Shown: positions 17,033 through 23,817 of the stretch, piece after piece | How the letters are laid out: each line of letters starts with the position of its first letter | Numbering within the stretch: the stretch's first letter is position 1 | Origin: Mesorhizobium atlanticum | Lineage (GTDB): Bacteria > Pseudomonadota > Alphaproteobacteria > Rhizobiales > Rhizobiaceae | Direction: 5' to 3' | Assembly: GCF_003289965.1 (NCBI RefSeq) | Contig: NZ_QMBQ01000004.1 | Location: 1 to 64,000 of the forward strand | Length of the DNA stretch: 64,000 nucleotides | Made by a program: the position numbers and the translations under genes | The notes under the pieces: model-generated | Told to the model about the DNA's origin: nothing | Seen by the model: the letters and a program-made list of their open reading frames with translations, nothing else | The model's database searches: none

Positions 17033-18084
17033 GTCCATCCCTGTTTCAGACTCTCTTCGCGTATCATCGGCTCGAAAACGCTTTGATGCCCGTATACAAC
17101 TAGACGCTTCTTGACATCGTATGAGCTTGACAGTCGTGCTGTTTCCACTGCTGCGAATTTTAGGTCATGTACAACGCTTGTTCCCAAGGGTATTCCAGCG
17201 TTCTGAGGTGGCGCAGCAGGATTGATCGGCACAGGCGCCGGGGTGCTTGCAAACAGCTCACTCACGGGATCGAACGCCTCGGAGTTTTTGAACTCAACCT
17301 CGAAATCGAGATAAAGCTGCCAAATTAGTTCCTCCAATTGCGGTTGCGGATTTTCCGCGACCTGAAGCCCGAGGTCTCTGGCCTCTTTTCGGTTGATTGG
17401 ATGGCCGTGAAAATAGAGCTTCGACGCCAGCGTTTCGATTATTTCGTCTATCTTGTGCTTGCTCGTCTCTTCGCTCATGTGCGTCAAAAGAATTTTTCTA
17501 GCGATCATCCTGCTCTGCGAAATGAACCGCTCGACATTTCCGATCGCCAGGGGGTGTACCTTCTGAGATAGAATCTCGACCGCCTTTACGAGTTCGTCCT
17601 CATGTCTAATACCAACTGTGTCCCTCACAAACGAGACGTAAGCCTTGACGTCTTCAACACTGATGCCAAGTCGCTGATTAGTCTGAGGATCAAGTGGGTT
17701 GAAGTCATTCGTGACCGTAGGATCGATCGGACCCATCTCCGCAAACGGATGCATAACAATCTCATCGGCGCCGAGCGCCAGCATCGTGGCCGCGCTATAC
17801 GCTCGATATGGCAGTATGACGCCTATAACGTCGGAAAACTCTCTAAGGAGCGAAATGAGACGCCACGGAACGGTTCCGTTTCCCCCATTGCTGCACAAAA
17901 ATACGTCAATCTTTTTCGCCGGCCGCTCGGGGAGGAGTCTGAGATGGTCAAAAAATACTCTTACGGCGTCTTGCGCCATTGACGCCTGAAGATTAGGGCG
18001 CACGCTTGTCAGATAGCATATGACTTTTGAACCTCGAAGCTTTTCAATTTCCTCAATGATAACCTTACGCTCTGCAAACGCCAT
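17014..18084 (-). CDS. SDH-type Clp-fold serine protease
   Basis: 356 residues from ATG 18084 (GGGG site upstream; an in-frame TTG lies at 18105). The segment DVFLCSNGGNG, then ILPYRAYSAATMLALGADEIVM and MGPIDPTV, matches the serine dehydrogenase proteinase (SDH/SppA-like) ClpP-fold family. Ser97 in YRAYSAATM is the predicted nucleophile and the Gly-rich loop the oxyanion site. No membrane helix is seen, so it is probably cytosolic. It sits between the integrase and attL, a typical cargo position, in DNA of lower GC than the phage genes. A role in host exclusion is possible but not shown. Confidence 0.75.
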   Translation of the reverse strand: MAFAERKVIIEEIEKLRGSKVICYLTSVRPNLQASMAQDAVRVFFDHLRLLPERPAKKIDVFLCSNGGNGTVPWRLISLLREFSDVIGVILPYRAYSAATMLALGADEIVMHPFAEMGPIDPTVTNDFNPLDPQTNQRLGISVEDVKAYVSFVRDTVGIRHEDELVKAVEILSQKVHPLAIGNVERFISQSRMIARKILLTHMSEETSKHKIDEIIETLASKLYFHGHPINRKEARDLGLQVAENPQPQLEELIWQLYLDFEVEFKNSEAFDPVSELFASTPAPVPINPAAPPQNAGIPLGTSVVHDLKFAAVETARLSSSYDVKKRLVVYGHQSVFEPMIREESLKQGWTHTPAA

Positions 18085-18206
18085 GGACTGCCCCAGATGT
18101 TTCAAGTCGACTCATGCCCAACTGCAGAAAGACACTTTTAAGTGCTGAATGTAAAGCAGCATCCATGCTGCACTGCATCAGGGTAGCGAGGAAAATAATC
18201 GATCTA

Positions 18207-19226
18207 TCAGGTCGACATTGTCTGGTTGAGCCGTCTTATCCGCTCCTTGATCGCGGCGCCGCGGCTGACGTAGCGGCGTATGATGCGGGAGACGGTTTCT
18301 TCCTCCCAAGCCATGATCTCGGCGATCTCGCGCTCGGTAAGGCCCGCGGTGTAGAACTTCGTGCAGGCGGTGCCGCGCAGGTCGTGAAAGTTGAGGTTTT
18401 CGCCTTCAGGCCAAGCGTCCTTCTTCGCCTTCACGAATGAGCTGCCGAGGCCGTCCTTGACCCACGGCCGGCCTTTGCTCGATGTGAGGATCACTGGCGA
18501 GCGGCGCGGGATCCTGGCCAGCACGTTGCGCAGCGCGTCGTAAAGCGGGATCACCGCCTCCCGCCGGTGCTTGCTCTTGCCGGTCGTGATTGTGATCGCG
18601 TCCTCGCCGACATGTGACCAGGACAGGCGGATCAAGTCTCCGACGCGCAGGCCTGTGTGAGCGGCGAGGTCAACCGCGAAAGCGACCTCCTTCGAGCAGA
18701 CGGCCTTCAGCCGCGCGATATCGGCGTCGGTCCAGATAATCTCCGAGCGCGAGCCGGAATAGAGCTGCTTGATGCCTTCGCACGGGTTAGAGGCGATCGC
18801 GCCGCGGTCGACCTCGAAGGAGAGCACGCGCGACAGCACCTGCATGCCATAGTCGGCGGCGCGCGGCGTATCGGCGTATTTCGCGCGCCACGCCCGGATC
18901 CTCGGCCTGATCTTCTCAGGCCGGTCAAACTGGCGCACAGACAGCGCGCCGAAATGGTCGGCGATGCGGTCGAGCCACGGACCCCAATTGCGCCGCGTCG
19001 ATTCGGCGAGCTTCTTGTAATCGGCGCTGGCGCGATAGCGGATGATCGAGGCGCTGAACTTGTTGCTGTCCGGCGCCGCGCGACTGGCGATTGCCTCGTT
19101 ATAGGAGTCCTGAAACGCCGGTGTACCCGGCTCGCCCTTGATGGCCGGGCCGCCGCGCCAGGCGTAGTAGTAGACTTTGCCCTTGGCCTTGACGGTGTGA
19201 AGGCCCTTCAGTTCAACCATGACCAT
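18207..19226 (-). CDS. int: Tyrosine recombinase (prophage integrase)
   Basis: 339 residues from ATG 19226 (a second ATG at 19220). The N-terminal SAM-like core-binding domain is ~60-150 and the catalytic domain ~165-335. Catalytic residues visible are Arg194 (HTGLRVGD), Lys217/219, His281 and Arg284 (NFHDLRGT), Trp307 where many enzymes have a second His, and nucleophile Tyr319 (IIRRYVSRG). It integrates and excises the prophage at the tRNA-Gly core. It overlaps the preceding small gene by 14 bp. Confidence 0.93.
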   Translation of the reverse strand: MVMVELKGLHTVKAKGKVYYYAWRGGPAIKGEPGTPAFQDSYNEAIASRAAPDSNKFSASIIRYRASADYKKLAESTRRNWGPWLDRIADHFGALSVRQFDRPEKIRPRIRAWRAKYADTPRAADYGMQVLSRVLSFEVDRGAIASNPCEGIKQLYSGSRSEIIWTDADIARLKAVCSKEVAFAVDLAAHTGLRVGDLIRLSWSHVGEDAITITTGKSKHRREAVIPLYDALRNVLARIPRRSPVILTSSKGRPWVKDGLGSSFVKAKKDAWPEGENLNFHDLRGTACTKFYTAGLTEREIAEIMAWEEETVSRIIRRYVSRGAAIKERIRRLNQTMST

Positions 19227-19413
19227 GCTTCGCGTCGAACTCCGCCAGCTCGCGATCAAGGTCATCTTCATCAGCATTGGCGGGTTTCGTAAAGTGCCAG
19301 CGGTGTGTGCCGTCCGGCAGCACGTCGAGCGTGCACGGCTCGACCCCGGCCTGCCGGAGGGCGCACAAGGCCTTGACTAAGTCGTTTGGGCGAAGAGATA
19401 TGCGCTTGCTCAT
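19213..19413 (-). CDS. Small protein co-encoded with the integrase
   Basis: 66 residues from ATG 19413, with GGGGG 8 bp upstream. It starts MSKRISLRPNDLVKALCALRQAG and ends in an acidic helix rich in Asp/Glu. Its position directly before int in the same operon is where excisionases or integrase cofactors often lie, but no winged-helix motif is clear. Function unknown. Confidence 0.6.
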   Translation of the reverse strand: MSKRISLRPNDLVKALCALRQAGVEPCTLDVLPDGTHRWHFTKPANADEDDLDRELAEFDAKHGHG

Positions 19414-19490
19414 TACCATTTCCCCCACAACAAATGCTTGCGTCGCCCGAAGTCATTTGCGAAGTCGTTGCTGTAGTGGGGAGAGCGCCG

Positions 19491-20810
19491 ATGAACGCAG
19501 AAACTTACAATCTGATCCGATCGATACTTGGATCTAAGACTTACGATCCTGGCGGCGCCAACTCTCGCGAAGCGACAAATCTTTATCAAAAAGAGCAGGC
19601 CCAAATTTATCGCAAGATTGCGGCTGCATTCGCCAGCCATATGCAAGCTGTGACGACTGAGACCGGGACCACCTCGGCAGTCCGCACATTCACCGACCAG
19701 CTTGTCGCTCAAGCGACTGCGAACGCACCTGCCGAGGTCCGTGTCGTTGAAGGCCAAAGTGTTCTCAGCGCTGCCATTCCAGTAGTGACAAACGCGGACT
19801 TGGAAAGAGTTGCAGAAAGCTTGAAGGGCAGAACGGCCGGGCCCGACGGGCGGTTCGATGATTTGATGAGCGCATTCACGGCGGGAGTTCTGTTTGAGAT
19901 GCGCGACTTCGTGCGGCCGCAAAGTCAAATACCCTTCCCTGTTCCAACAGAACTCGCCAGCTATGCGGCATGGCGAGCGTTGGAAGAGGCTCCGCTTGAC
20001 CGCTCGGGGTCCATCGCCAAGCAAATGAGCAACCTTGCCGCCGTATCGACCGGGCTCCAGAGCGACCTGAGGAGCCAAATGGCTGCCTCGGCGGCTAGGT
20101 TGGAACAGACCATCGAGACGTTGACATCTCGGGCGAACCACGCACTTGAAGCGGCCGAAACGGCTGCCAAACAGGCAGGTGAATTTGACAGCCAAGCCAA
20201 GGATCTGCGTCAGAAAATCGACGACTTCTCCGTCGATATCGACGCGAGGACCGTTGATGCTGAATCGAAGCTCAACAGTTTTCTGGATGCGGCGAAAACT
20301 CGCTCGACCTACCAGGGCATCAGAATCTACTGGACGGACCGGGCCAACGCAGCATGGTGGGCTCTCGCGCTCTCTGGGGCGGTACTGTTTCTCCTCCTCG
20401 TCGCTATTCCGGCATTCGCTATATGGGAAAACGATGCGGTAATTGCGTTGCTCAAACACCTGACCGAAGCGGCCGGCGTTGACGTAGCAAACCAACAGAA
20501 CCCGGTTGTGTTGACCATAGCAACCGTTAGCCGGCTGGTGATCGTCACCATTCCACTCGCACTCTACTTCTGGCTCATCAAGCTTGTGGTGAGGTTCAAC
20601 ATTCGGTCGATGTTGCTTATGGATGATGCTAGGCAGCGCGCCACTATTATCGAGACGTACTACAAAATGATCGAACAAGGTGGAGCTACAGTCGAAGACC
20701 GTGCCCTGATCCTGCAAGCGCTTTGCCGGCCGGCCCCGGGCCATGGTGGCGACAGCGTCGACCCTCCCAACTTCACCGAGGTTATCGACAAGGCAATGGG
20801 CAGACATTAG
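19491..20810 (+). CDS. Membrane protein with coiled coil, DUF6161-like
   Basis: 439 residues from ATG 19491 (GGGGAG site 7 bp upstream). There is an N-terminal soluble part of ~200 residues and a long coiled coil (~205-270, repeated Ala/Gln/Lys). Two membrane helices (~288-312 and ~345-365) are followed by a conserved-looking tail: LMDDARQRATIIETYYKMI, then DRALILQALCRPAPGHG. The helix pair plus this tail resembles DUF6161; that is a recollection, not a search result. It is antisense to the flanking leftward phage operon, its stop overlaps the next gene's stop, and GC is lower. Probably a moron; function unknown. Confidence 0.65.
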   Translation: MNAETYNLIRSILGSKTYDPGGANSREATNLYQKEQAQIYRKIAAAFASHMQAVTTETGTTSAVRTFTDQLVAQATANAPAEVRVVEGQSVLSAAIPVVTNADLERVAESLKGRTAGPDGRFDDLMSAFTAGVLFEMRDFVRPQSQIPFPVPTELASYAAWRALEEAPLDRSGSIAKQMSNLAAVSTGLQSDLRSQMAASAARLEQTIETLTSRANHALEAAETAAKQAGEFDSQAKDLRQKIDDFSVDIDARTVDAESKLNSFLDAAKTRSTYQGIRIYWTDRANAAWWALALSGAVLFLLLVAIPAFAIWENDAVIALLKHLTEAAGVDVANQQNPVVLTIATVSRLVIVTIPLALYFWLIKLVVRFNIRSMLLMDDARQRATIIETYYKMIEQGGATVEDRALILQALCRPAPGHGGDSVDPPNFTEVIDKAMGRH

Positions 20811-21007
20811 CGCAGCCCCACATAGAGCAGGCCAACGCCGATCAAGGCGGTGGCGATCATCAGGCAGATCAGGATGCGGCGGGCGGTTTTCGATTCCGCC
20901 GGCCTGTCGTCGATGCAATCGTCGCCGCAGAGGCAATCCGGCCAGCGGCGGCAGATGAAGAGCACCTTACCTTCGTGCCTCTTGAACGTTGTCTGATGCT
21001 TTATCAT
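20807..21007 (-). CDS. Small membrane protein with cysteine motif
   Basis: 66 residues from ATG 21007, which overlaps the stop of the preceding gene (ATGA). The N-terminal half has a cysteine cluster (ICRRWPDCLCGDDC) and the C-terminus one membrane helix (RILICLMIATALIGVGLLYVGL). Probably an inner-membrane protein expressed early from PL. No family recognised. Confidence 0.6.
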   Translation of the reverse strand: MIKHQTTFKRHEGKVLFICRRWPDCLCGDDCIDDRPAESKTARRILICLMIATALIGVGLLYVGLR

Positions 21008-21270
21008 GGCAGCAGCCATCCGAGCGCGAGGAATGGCGTGGCGAAGGTGATCAGACATGCGAAGACGAGACCTGCCGGGCCGTCGCCGCCGATCGCGGCG
21101 ATGACCTTGGCGGGATCGGTCGCGCGGCTGAGGTCGGTCAGGATCTCGGACGGGCGACGCCGCGCCATGAGCTGGCGCGCAATCCACGCCTCGTGCTCAG
21201 GCGATTTGGCTGCTTCGGCGATCAGCCTCTCGGCGACGGCCCATGGAGGCAACTGCGCGGTTGTCCGCAT
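21004..21270 (-). CDS. Hypothetical phage protein with C-terminal membrane helix
   Basis: 88 residues starting MRTTAQLPPWAVAERLIAE. It has a helical charged N-terminal part and a C-terminal hydrophobic stretch (LVFACLITFATPFLALGWLL). It is coupled to the next gene by a 4-bp overlap and lies in the leftward operon below PL. Function unknown. Confidence 0.6.
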   Translation of the reverse strand: MRTTAQLPPWAVAERLIAEAAKSPEHEAWIARQLMARRRPSEILTDLSRATDPAKVIAAIGGDGPAGLVFACLITFATPFLALGWLLP

Positions 21271-21275
21271 GGCCG

Positions 21276-21509
21276 TCAGGCCACGCGGCGGACGGCGCGC
21301 GAGCGGGCAAGGTTGCACGCCTCGCGTCCGTGCTGCTCGATCTCTTCTAACGTGAAGCTGGTGTGCTCGAAAAGCACGTCCTTGGTGACGGCGATGCCGT
21401 TCATGCCAAGTTCGAGAACGCGGTCGGCCATGCGCTCGACAAGGGTTTTCTCGACCAAGGCCGTCTTGGGCGGCTTCGGCATGGTTTCGTGCAGCGCGTA
21501 AGCGATCAT
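21276..21509 (-). CDS. Hypothetical protein, first gene of the leftward operon
   Basis: 77 residues from ATG 21509 with a GGAGA ribosome site. It is a helical, charged cytosolic protein (MPKPPKTALVEKTLVERMADRVLELGMNG). It is the first gene after promoter PL and its two operators, so it should be repressed in the lysogen. No family recognised. Confidence 0.65.
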   Translation of the reverse strand: MIAYALHETMPKPPKTALVEKTLVERMADRVLELGMNGIAVTKDVLFEHTSFTLEEIEQHGREACNLARSRAVRRVA

Positions 21510-21544
21510 GTGTCTATCTCCGCTCGCGGAATGCGAGTGGAGGC

Positions 21545-21574
21545 AAATCTTTCCCATTATGGGGAATGTGTCAA
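21545..21574 (-). promoter_or_regulatory. Leftward early promoter (PL-like)
   Basis: On the minus strand a perfect TTGACA (21574-21569) is followed, after 17-18 bp, by AAGATT/AGATTT. One operator covers the -35 and another fills the spacer, the same layout as at the rightward promoter. Confidence 0.65.
21550..21566. promoter_or_regulatory. Repressor operator OL1-like
   Basis: 17-bp palindromic site TTTCCC-N5-GGGGAA in the spacer of the PL-like promoter. Confidence 0.7.
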
Positions 21575-21589
21575 CCCCAAAATGGGGAA
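21573..21589. promoter_or_regulatory. Repressor operator OL2-like
   Basis: 17-bp site AACCCC-N5-GGGGAA overlapping the PL-like -35; 23 bp centre-to-centre from the neighbouring operator, about two helical turns. Confidence 0.65.
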
Positions 21590-21591
21590 TA

Positions 21592-22155
21592 TCAGCGTGG
21601 CGACATGTGCGTGACTTTCGCCGCCCAAACGAGCTCAACGTCCTCGATCGGACTCTCAGTCTGTGAGTGGAGGTTATAATAGCCAGGACGCGGACCGCGC
21701 ATCAGCTTCTTGACCAAGACTCGTCCATCGACCGTCTCGCAGATCACAACCTTGCCGACGAGATCAGGCGTTACGGGATTGCGGACCTCGTCATAGTACA
21801 CAAGCCATTGGTTGAAGAATGAACCAAGCGAATCGCCGCGTACTTCCAACGCCACTGTCTTCTCGTTGCCTTCGGGCGGCATTGGAACCTCATCCAATGG
21901 ACCTTGGGCGTCGACGTAGAAGTGAGCAGCTGCGCCGGCGCCGACGTATCCAAGCACCGGAACCGTCAACTCTTCCATAATGGCGGAGGGCTGCACGCCA
22001 AACGCTTTGGCGGCCCGAGCCATATAATCCGCCGTTAGCCGACGCTCTCCTCGCTCCAGCTTGATGAACTGGCCGCGGGACACTCCCATCGCCTGGGCGG
22101 CCTGGTCGTGTGTCCAGCCCGCTTCTTCGCGCAGTTCTTTGAGCCTGTTTCCCAT
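21592..22155 (-). CDS. Phage repressor, HTH plus S24 (LexA/CI-like) peptidase domain
   Basis: 187 residues from ATG 22155. An N-terminal helix-turn-helix (RLKELREEAGWTHDQAAQAMGVSRGQFIKLERGER) is followed by a LexA-fold domain with a probable cleavage site Ala73-Gly74 (GYVGAG), nucleophile Ser109 (VRGDSLG) and Lys149/150 (VLVKKL). This is the CI-type repressor that keeps the lysogen, and it should self-cleave on RecA activation. Five matching operators flank it, one overlapping its own start codon, which implies autoregulation. The longer upstream frame crosses the operators and is not used. Confidence 0.9.
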   Translation of the reverse strand: MGNRLKELREEAGWTHDQAAQAMGVSRGQFIKLERGERRLTADYMARAAKAFGVQPSAIMEELTVPVLGYVGAGAAAHFYVDAQGPLDEVPMPPEGNEKTVALEVRGDSLGSFFNQWLVYYDEVRNPVTPDLVGKVVICETVDGRVLVKKLMRGPRPGYYNLHSQTESPIEDVELVWAAKVTHMSPR

Positions 22156-22164
22156 AGCGGGGAA
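22148..22164. promoter_or_regulatory. Repressor operator over the repressor start codon
   Basis: 17-bp site TTTCCC-N5-GGGGAA spanning the repressor ATG (22153-22155); binding would block the gene's own transcription or early elongation. Confidence 0.6.
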
Positions 22165-22191
22165 AGTGGCATGAGAGTGAAGTTGCTGTCG

Positions 22192-22208
22192 TTCCCCATA
22201 TTGGGGTT
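22192..22208. promoter_or_regulatory. Repressor operator OR2-like
   Basis: 17-bp site TTCCCC-N5-GGGGTT overlapping the -35 of the rightward promoter. Confidence 0.7.
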
Positions 22209-22236
22209 GACAATGTTCCCCGGATTGGGGAAGTAT
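22207..22236 (+). promoter_or_regulatory. Rightward early promoter (PR-like)
   Basis: Perfect TTGACA at 22207-22212, an 18-bp spacer and AAGTAT at 22231-22236, just upstream of the Cro-like gene. Operators overlap the -35 and fill the spacer. Confidence 0.72.
22216..22232. promoter_or_regulatory. Repressor operator OR1-like
   Basis: 17-bp site TTCCCC-N5-GGGGAA inside the PR-like spacer; 24 bp centre-to-centre from the upstream site. Confidence 0.72.
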
Positions 22237-22246
22237 CCGCGCCATT

Positions 22247-22471
22247 ATGAAGCTCTCTGAATTCATGCGCATGAATGACCTGTCTCCTGACGCGCTGGCG
22301 GCGCTCTTGGGCGACGTCTCTGCGTCTGGTGTTCGTAAATGGGCCAACGAAGAGCGCATTCCGCGCAAGGATCAGATTGAGCGCATCGTTGAAATCACCG
22401 ACGGCCAGGTGATGCCAAACGACTTCTTCAGCATCCCCGAGCGCTTCGTAACGCGAGAGGTGGCCGCATGA
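22247..22471 (+). CDS. Cro-like HTH regulator
   Basis: 74 residues. MKLSEFMRMNDLSPDALAAL, then SASGVRKWANEERIPRKDQIERI, is an XRE/Cro-type helix-turn-helix covering nearly the whole protein. It is the first gene of the rightward operon from the PR-like promoter and divergent from the repressor, the canonical Cro position. It probably competes for the same operators during lytic growth. It overlaps the next gene by 4 bp. Confidence 0.82.
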   Translation: MKLSEFMRMNDLSPDALAALLGDVSASGVRKWANEERIPRKDQIERIVEITDGQVMPNDFFSIPERFVTREVAA

Positions 22472-22839
22472 GCCTGCTCGCCTCCGCCGATTTCAACGAT
22501 CGTCTGGTTCCACGTTCCGCGCCGGCCCTCTCCCAAGAGCCTGACCGCGCGACCTCCTGCCCGTTCACCGCGGGGCAGGACCAGACCGCGCCGCTTGCAA
22601 CGGAGCCATGCGACGGCGCGGTCGCCCTTTCTGAAGCCTCGCGATTCATCCTGTCGCTGATCGCCGCCTATCGCGGGCGTGGCGAGGTCGAGGCGCTGGC
22701 ATGGGCTATTGCCGAAGGCGGCAACGCGATCGGCGTGCCCGCCCTGCTCGCGCGCGGCGCCGACGACATCGAGGATCTTGCCGACGTGCCGGGCTACGCC
22801 CGCTGGGCGGCGAACCGATTCAGGAGCGGCGGACCATGA
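22468..22839 (+). CDS. Hypothetical early phage protein
   Basis: 123 residues, ATGA-coupled to the Cro-like gene. The N-terminal half is Pro/Ala-rich and probably disordered. The C-terminal half is helical (ASRFILSLIAAYRGRGEVEALAWAIAEGG). No recognised domain; probably a small early regulator or host-takeover protein. Confidence 0.6.
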   Translation: MSLLASADFNDRLVPRSAPALSQEPDRATSCPFTAGQDQTAPLATEPCDGAVALSEASRFILSLIAAYRGRGEVEALAWAIAEGGNAIGVPALLARGADDIEDLADVPGYARWAANRFRSGGP

Positions 22840-22897
22840 AGACATCGAACTGCGGACCTCCGTGAGGGACTGGCCCGCAACCTGACTCCGAAAAACC

Positions 22898-22914
22898 TTT
22901 CCCGCCACGGGAAA
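22898..22914. promoter_or_regulatory. Operator-like palindrome before the CII-like gene
   Basis: TTTCCC-N5-GGGAAA, the same 17-bp frame as the repressor operators but with one G fewer on the right arm. It may be a weak sixth operator, or half of a leader hairpin. Confidence 0.4.
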
Positions 22915-22917
22915 CGA

Positions 22918-22935
22918 CGCCGGGATTTCCCGGCG
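22918..22935 (+). terminator. Hairpin in the leader of the CII-like gene
   Basis: 8-bp GC-rich inverted repeat (CGCCGGGA/TCCCGGCG) with a tiny loop, followed ten bases later by CCTTTTG. It looks like an attenuator or early terminator (tR1-like) between the Cro operon and the downstream regulator. Confidence 0.45.
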
Positions 22936-22966
22936 CGGGAACCTTTTGTGCCTGAGGAGGCCCACG

Positions 22967-23449
22967 ATGGTACCGAACGCGAATGCCCGCCACTTCCTGC
23001 TCAAGGCCAAGCAGCGCGACCTGATCGCCGCCGCCGGCGGTATCGAGCGCGCCGCCTTGGTCTGCTCCTATGGAAAGTCGACAGTCGGCCGCTGGGCCAA
23101 TGCCGACAGCACGGAGCTGATGCCGCTCGACGCGATGTTCGCGCTCGAGGAGGAAACCGGCCGCTTCGACATGAGCGAAGCCATCATCACCGCGCGGGGG
23201 CGCCGCCTGGCCGAAGTCGAGACGACAGCCGCCAATGGCAACATCATGACGGCCCATGCCGAGACGGTCGTGCGCATGGGCGAGCTGATGACGGAAGGCG
23301 CGCTCGCCTTCGCCGATGGCGAACTGACGCCGTCTGAAAGCGCGCAGATCGACCGCTCGCTCGCCAAGCTCAACAACGCCATCGGCGAATACCGCAAGGT
23401 GCTTGCCGGCGCCAAGGCCGCCGGCGGGCTGAAGGTCGTGGGCGACTGA
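22967..23449 (+). CDS. CII-like phage regulatory protein
   Basis: 160 residues from ATG 22967 (GAGGAGG 6 bp upstream). The N-terminal segment DLIAAAGGIERAALVCSYGKSTVGRWANAD, then LMPLDAMFALEEETG, fits an XRE-like DNA-binding domain of the phage CII/Cp76-type family. The C-terminal half is helical and may oligomerise. Its position two genes after Cro supports a role in the lysis-lysogeny choice. The stop overlaps the next start by one base. Confidence 0.68.
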   Translation: MVPNANARHFLLKAKQRDLIAAAGGIERAALVCSYGKSTVGRWANADSTELMPLDAMFALEEETGRFDMSEAIITARGRRLAEVETTAANGNIMTAHAETVVRMGELMTEGALAFADGELTPSESAQIDRSLAKLNNAIGEYRKVLAGAKAAGGLKVVGD

Positions 23450-23817
23450 TGAATTCGCCGCTCGCCCGCCGCGACCTCATTCGCGAAAGGATCATGGCCT
23501 GTGTCGAGGTGACCGACACCGGCTACGAGACGCCGTGCCACATCTGGACCGGCTCGGATTCCGGCGACGGACGCGGCGGCGGCTATCCGCGCATGAAGCT
23601 GAACGACCGCACATGCGCGGCGCATATCGTGAGCTTCACCAACGAGTTCGGCTACGTGCCGCGCAACAAGCAGATCGACCACAAATGCCGGCAGCGGCTG
23701 TGCGTCAATCCCGACCATCTGGAGATGGTCAGCCATATCGAGAACCAGAAGCGGCGCGACGCCGCGAACGGCGTGGTGCGCCGCAAGCGCAAGCGCCGGA
23801 AGGCGGTGGCGGCATGA
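23449..23817 (+). CDS. HNH endonuclease family protein
   Basis: 122 residues. It has the HNH_3-type pattern: RMKLNDRTCAAHIVSFTNEFG, NKQIDHKCRQRLCVNPDHLEMVSHIEN, with the catalytic His in QIDHKC and the Asn-Pro-Asp-His ligand set. The C-terminal tail is very basic (RRKRKRRK) and suits DNA binding. Probably a phage or free-standing homing-type nuclease. It overlaps the next gene by 4 bp. Confidence 0.8.
   Translation: MNSPLARRDLIRERIMACVEVTDTGYETPCHIWTGSDSGDGRGGGYPRMKLNDRTCAAHIVSFTNEFGYVPRNKQIDHKCRQRLCVNPDHLEMVSHIENQKRRDAANGVVRRKRKRRKAVAA

Noticed and set aside
19413-20936. Minus-strand frame covering the DUF6161-like gene
   Set aside because: Arg/Cys-rich without motifs; the plus-strand gene has a ribosome site, coiled coil and membrane helices.
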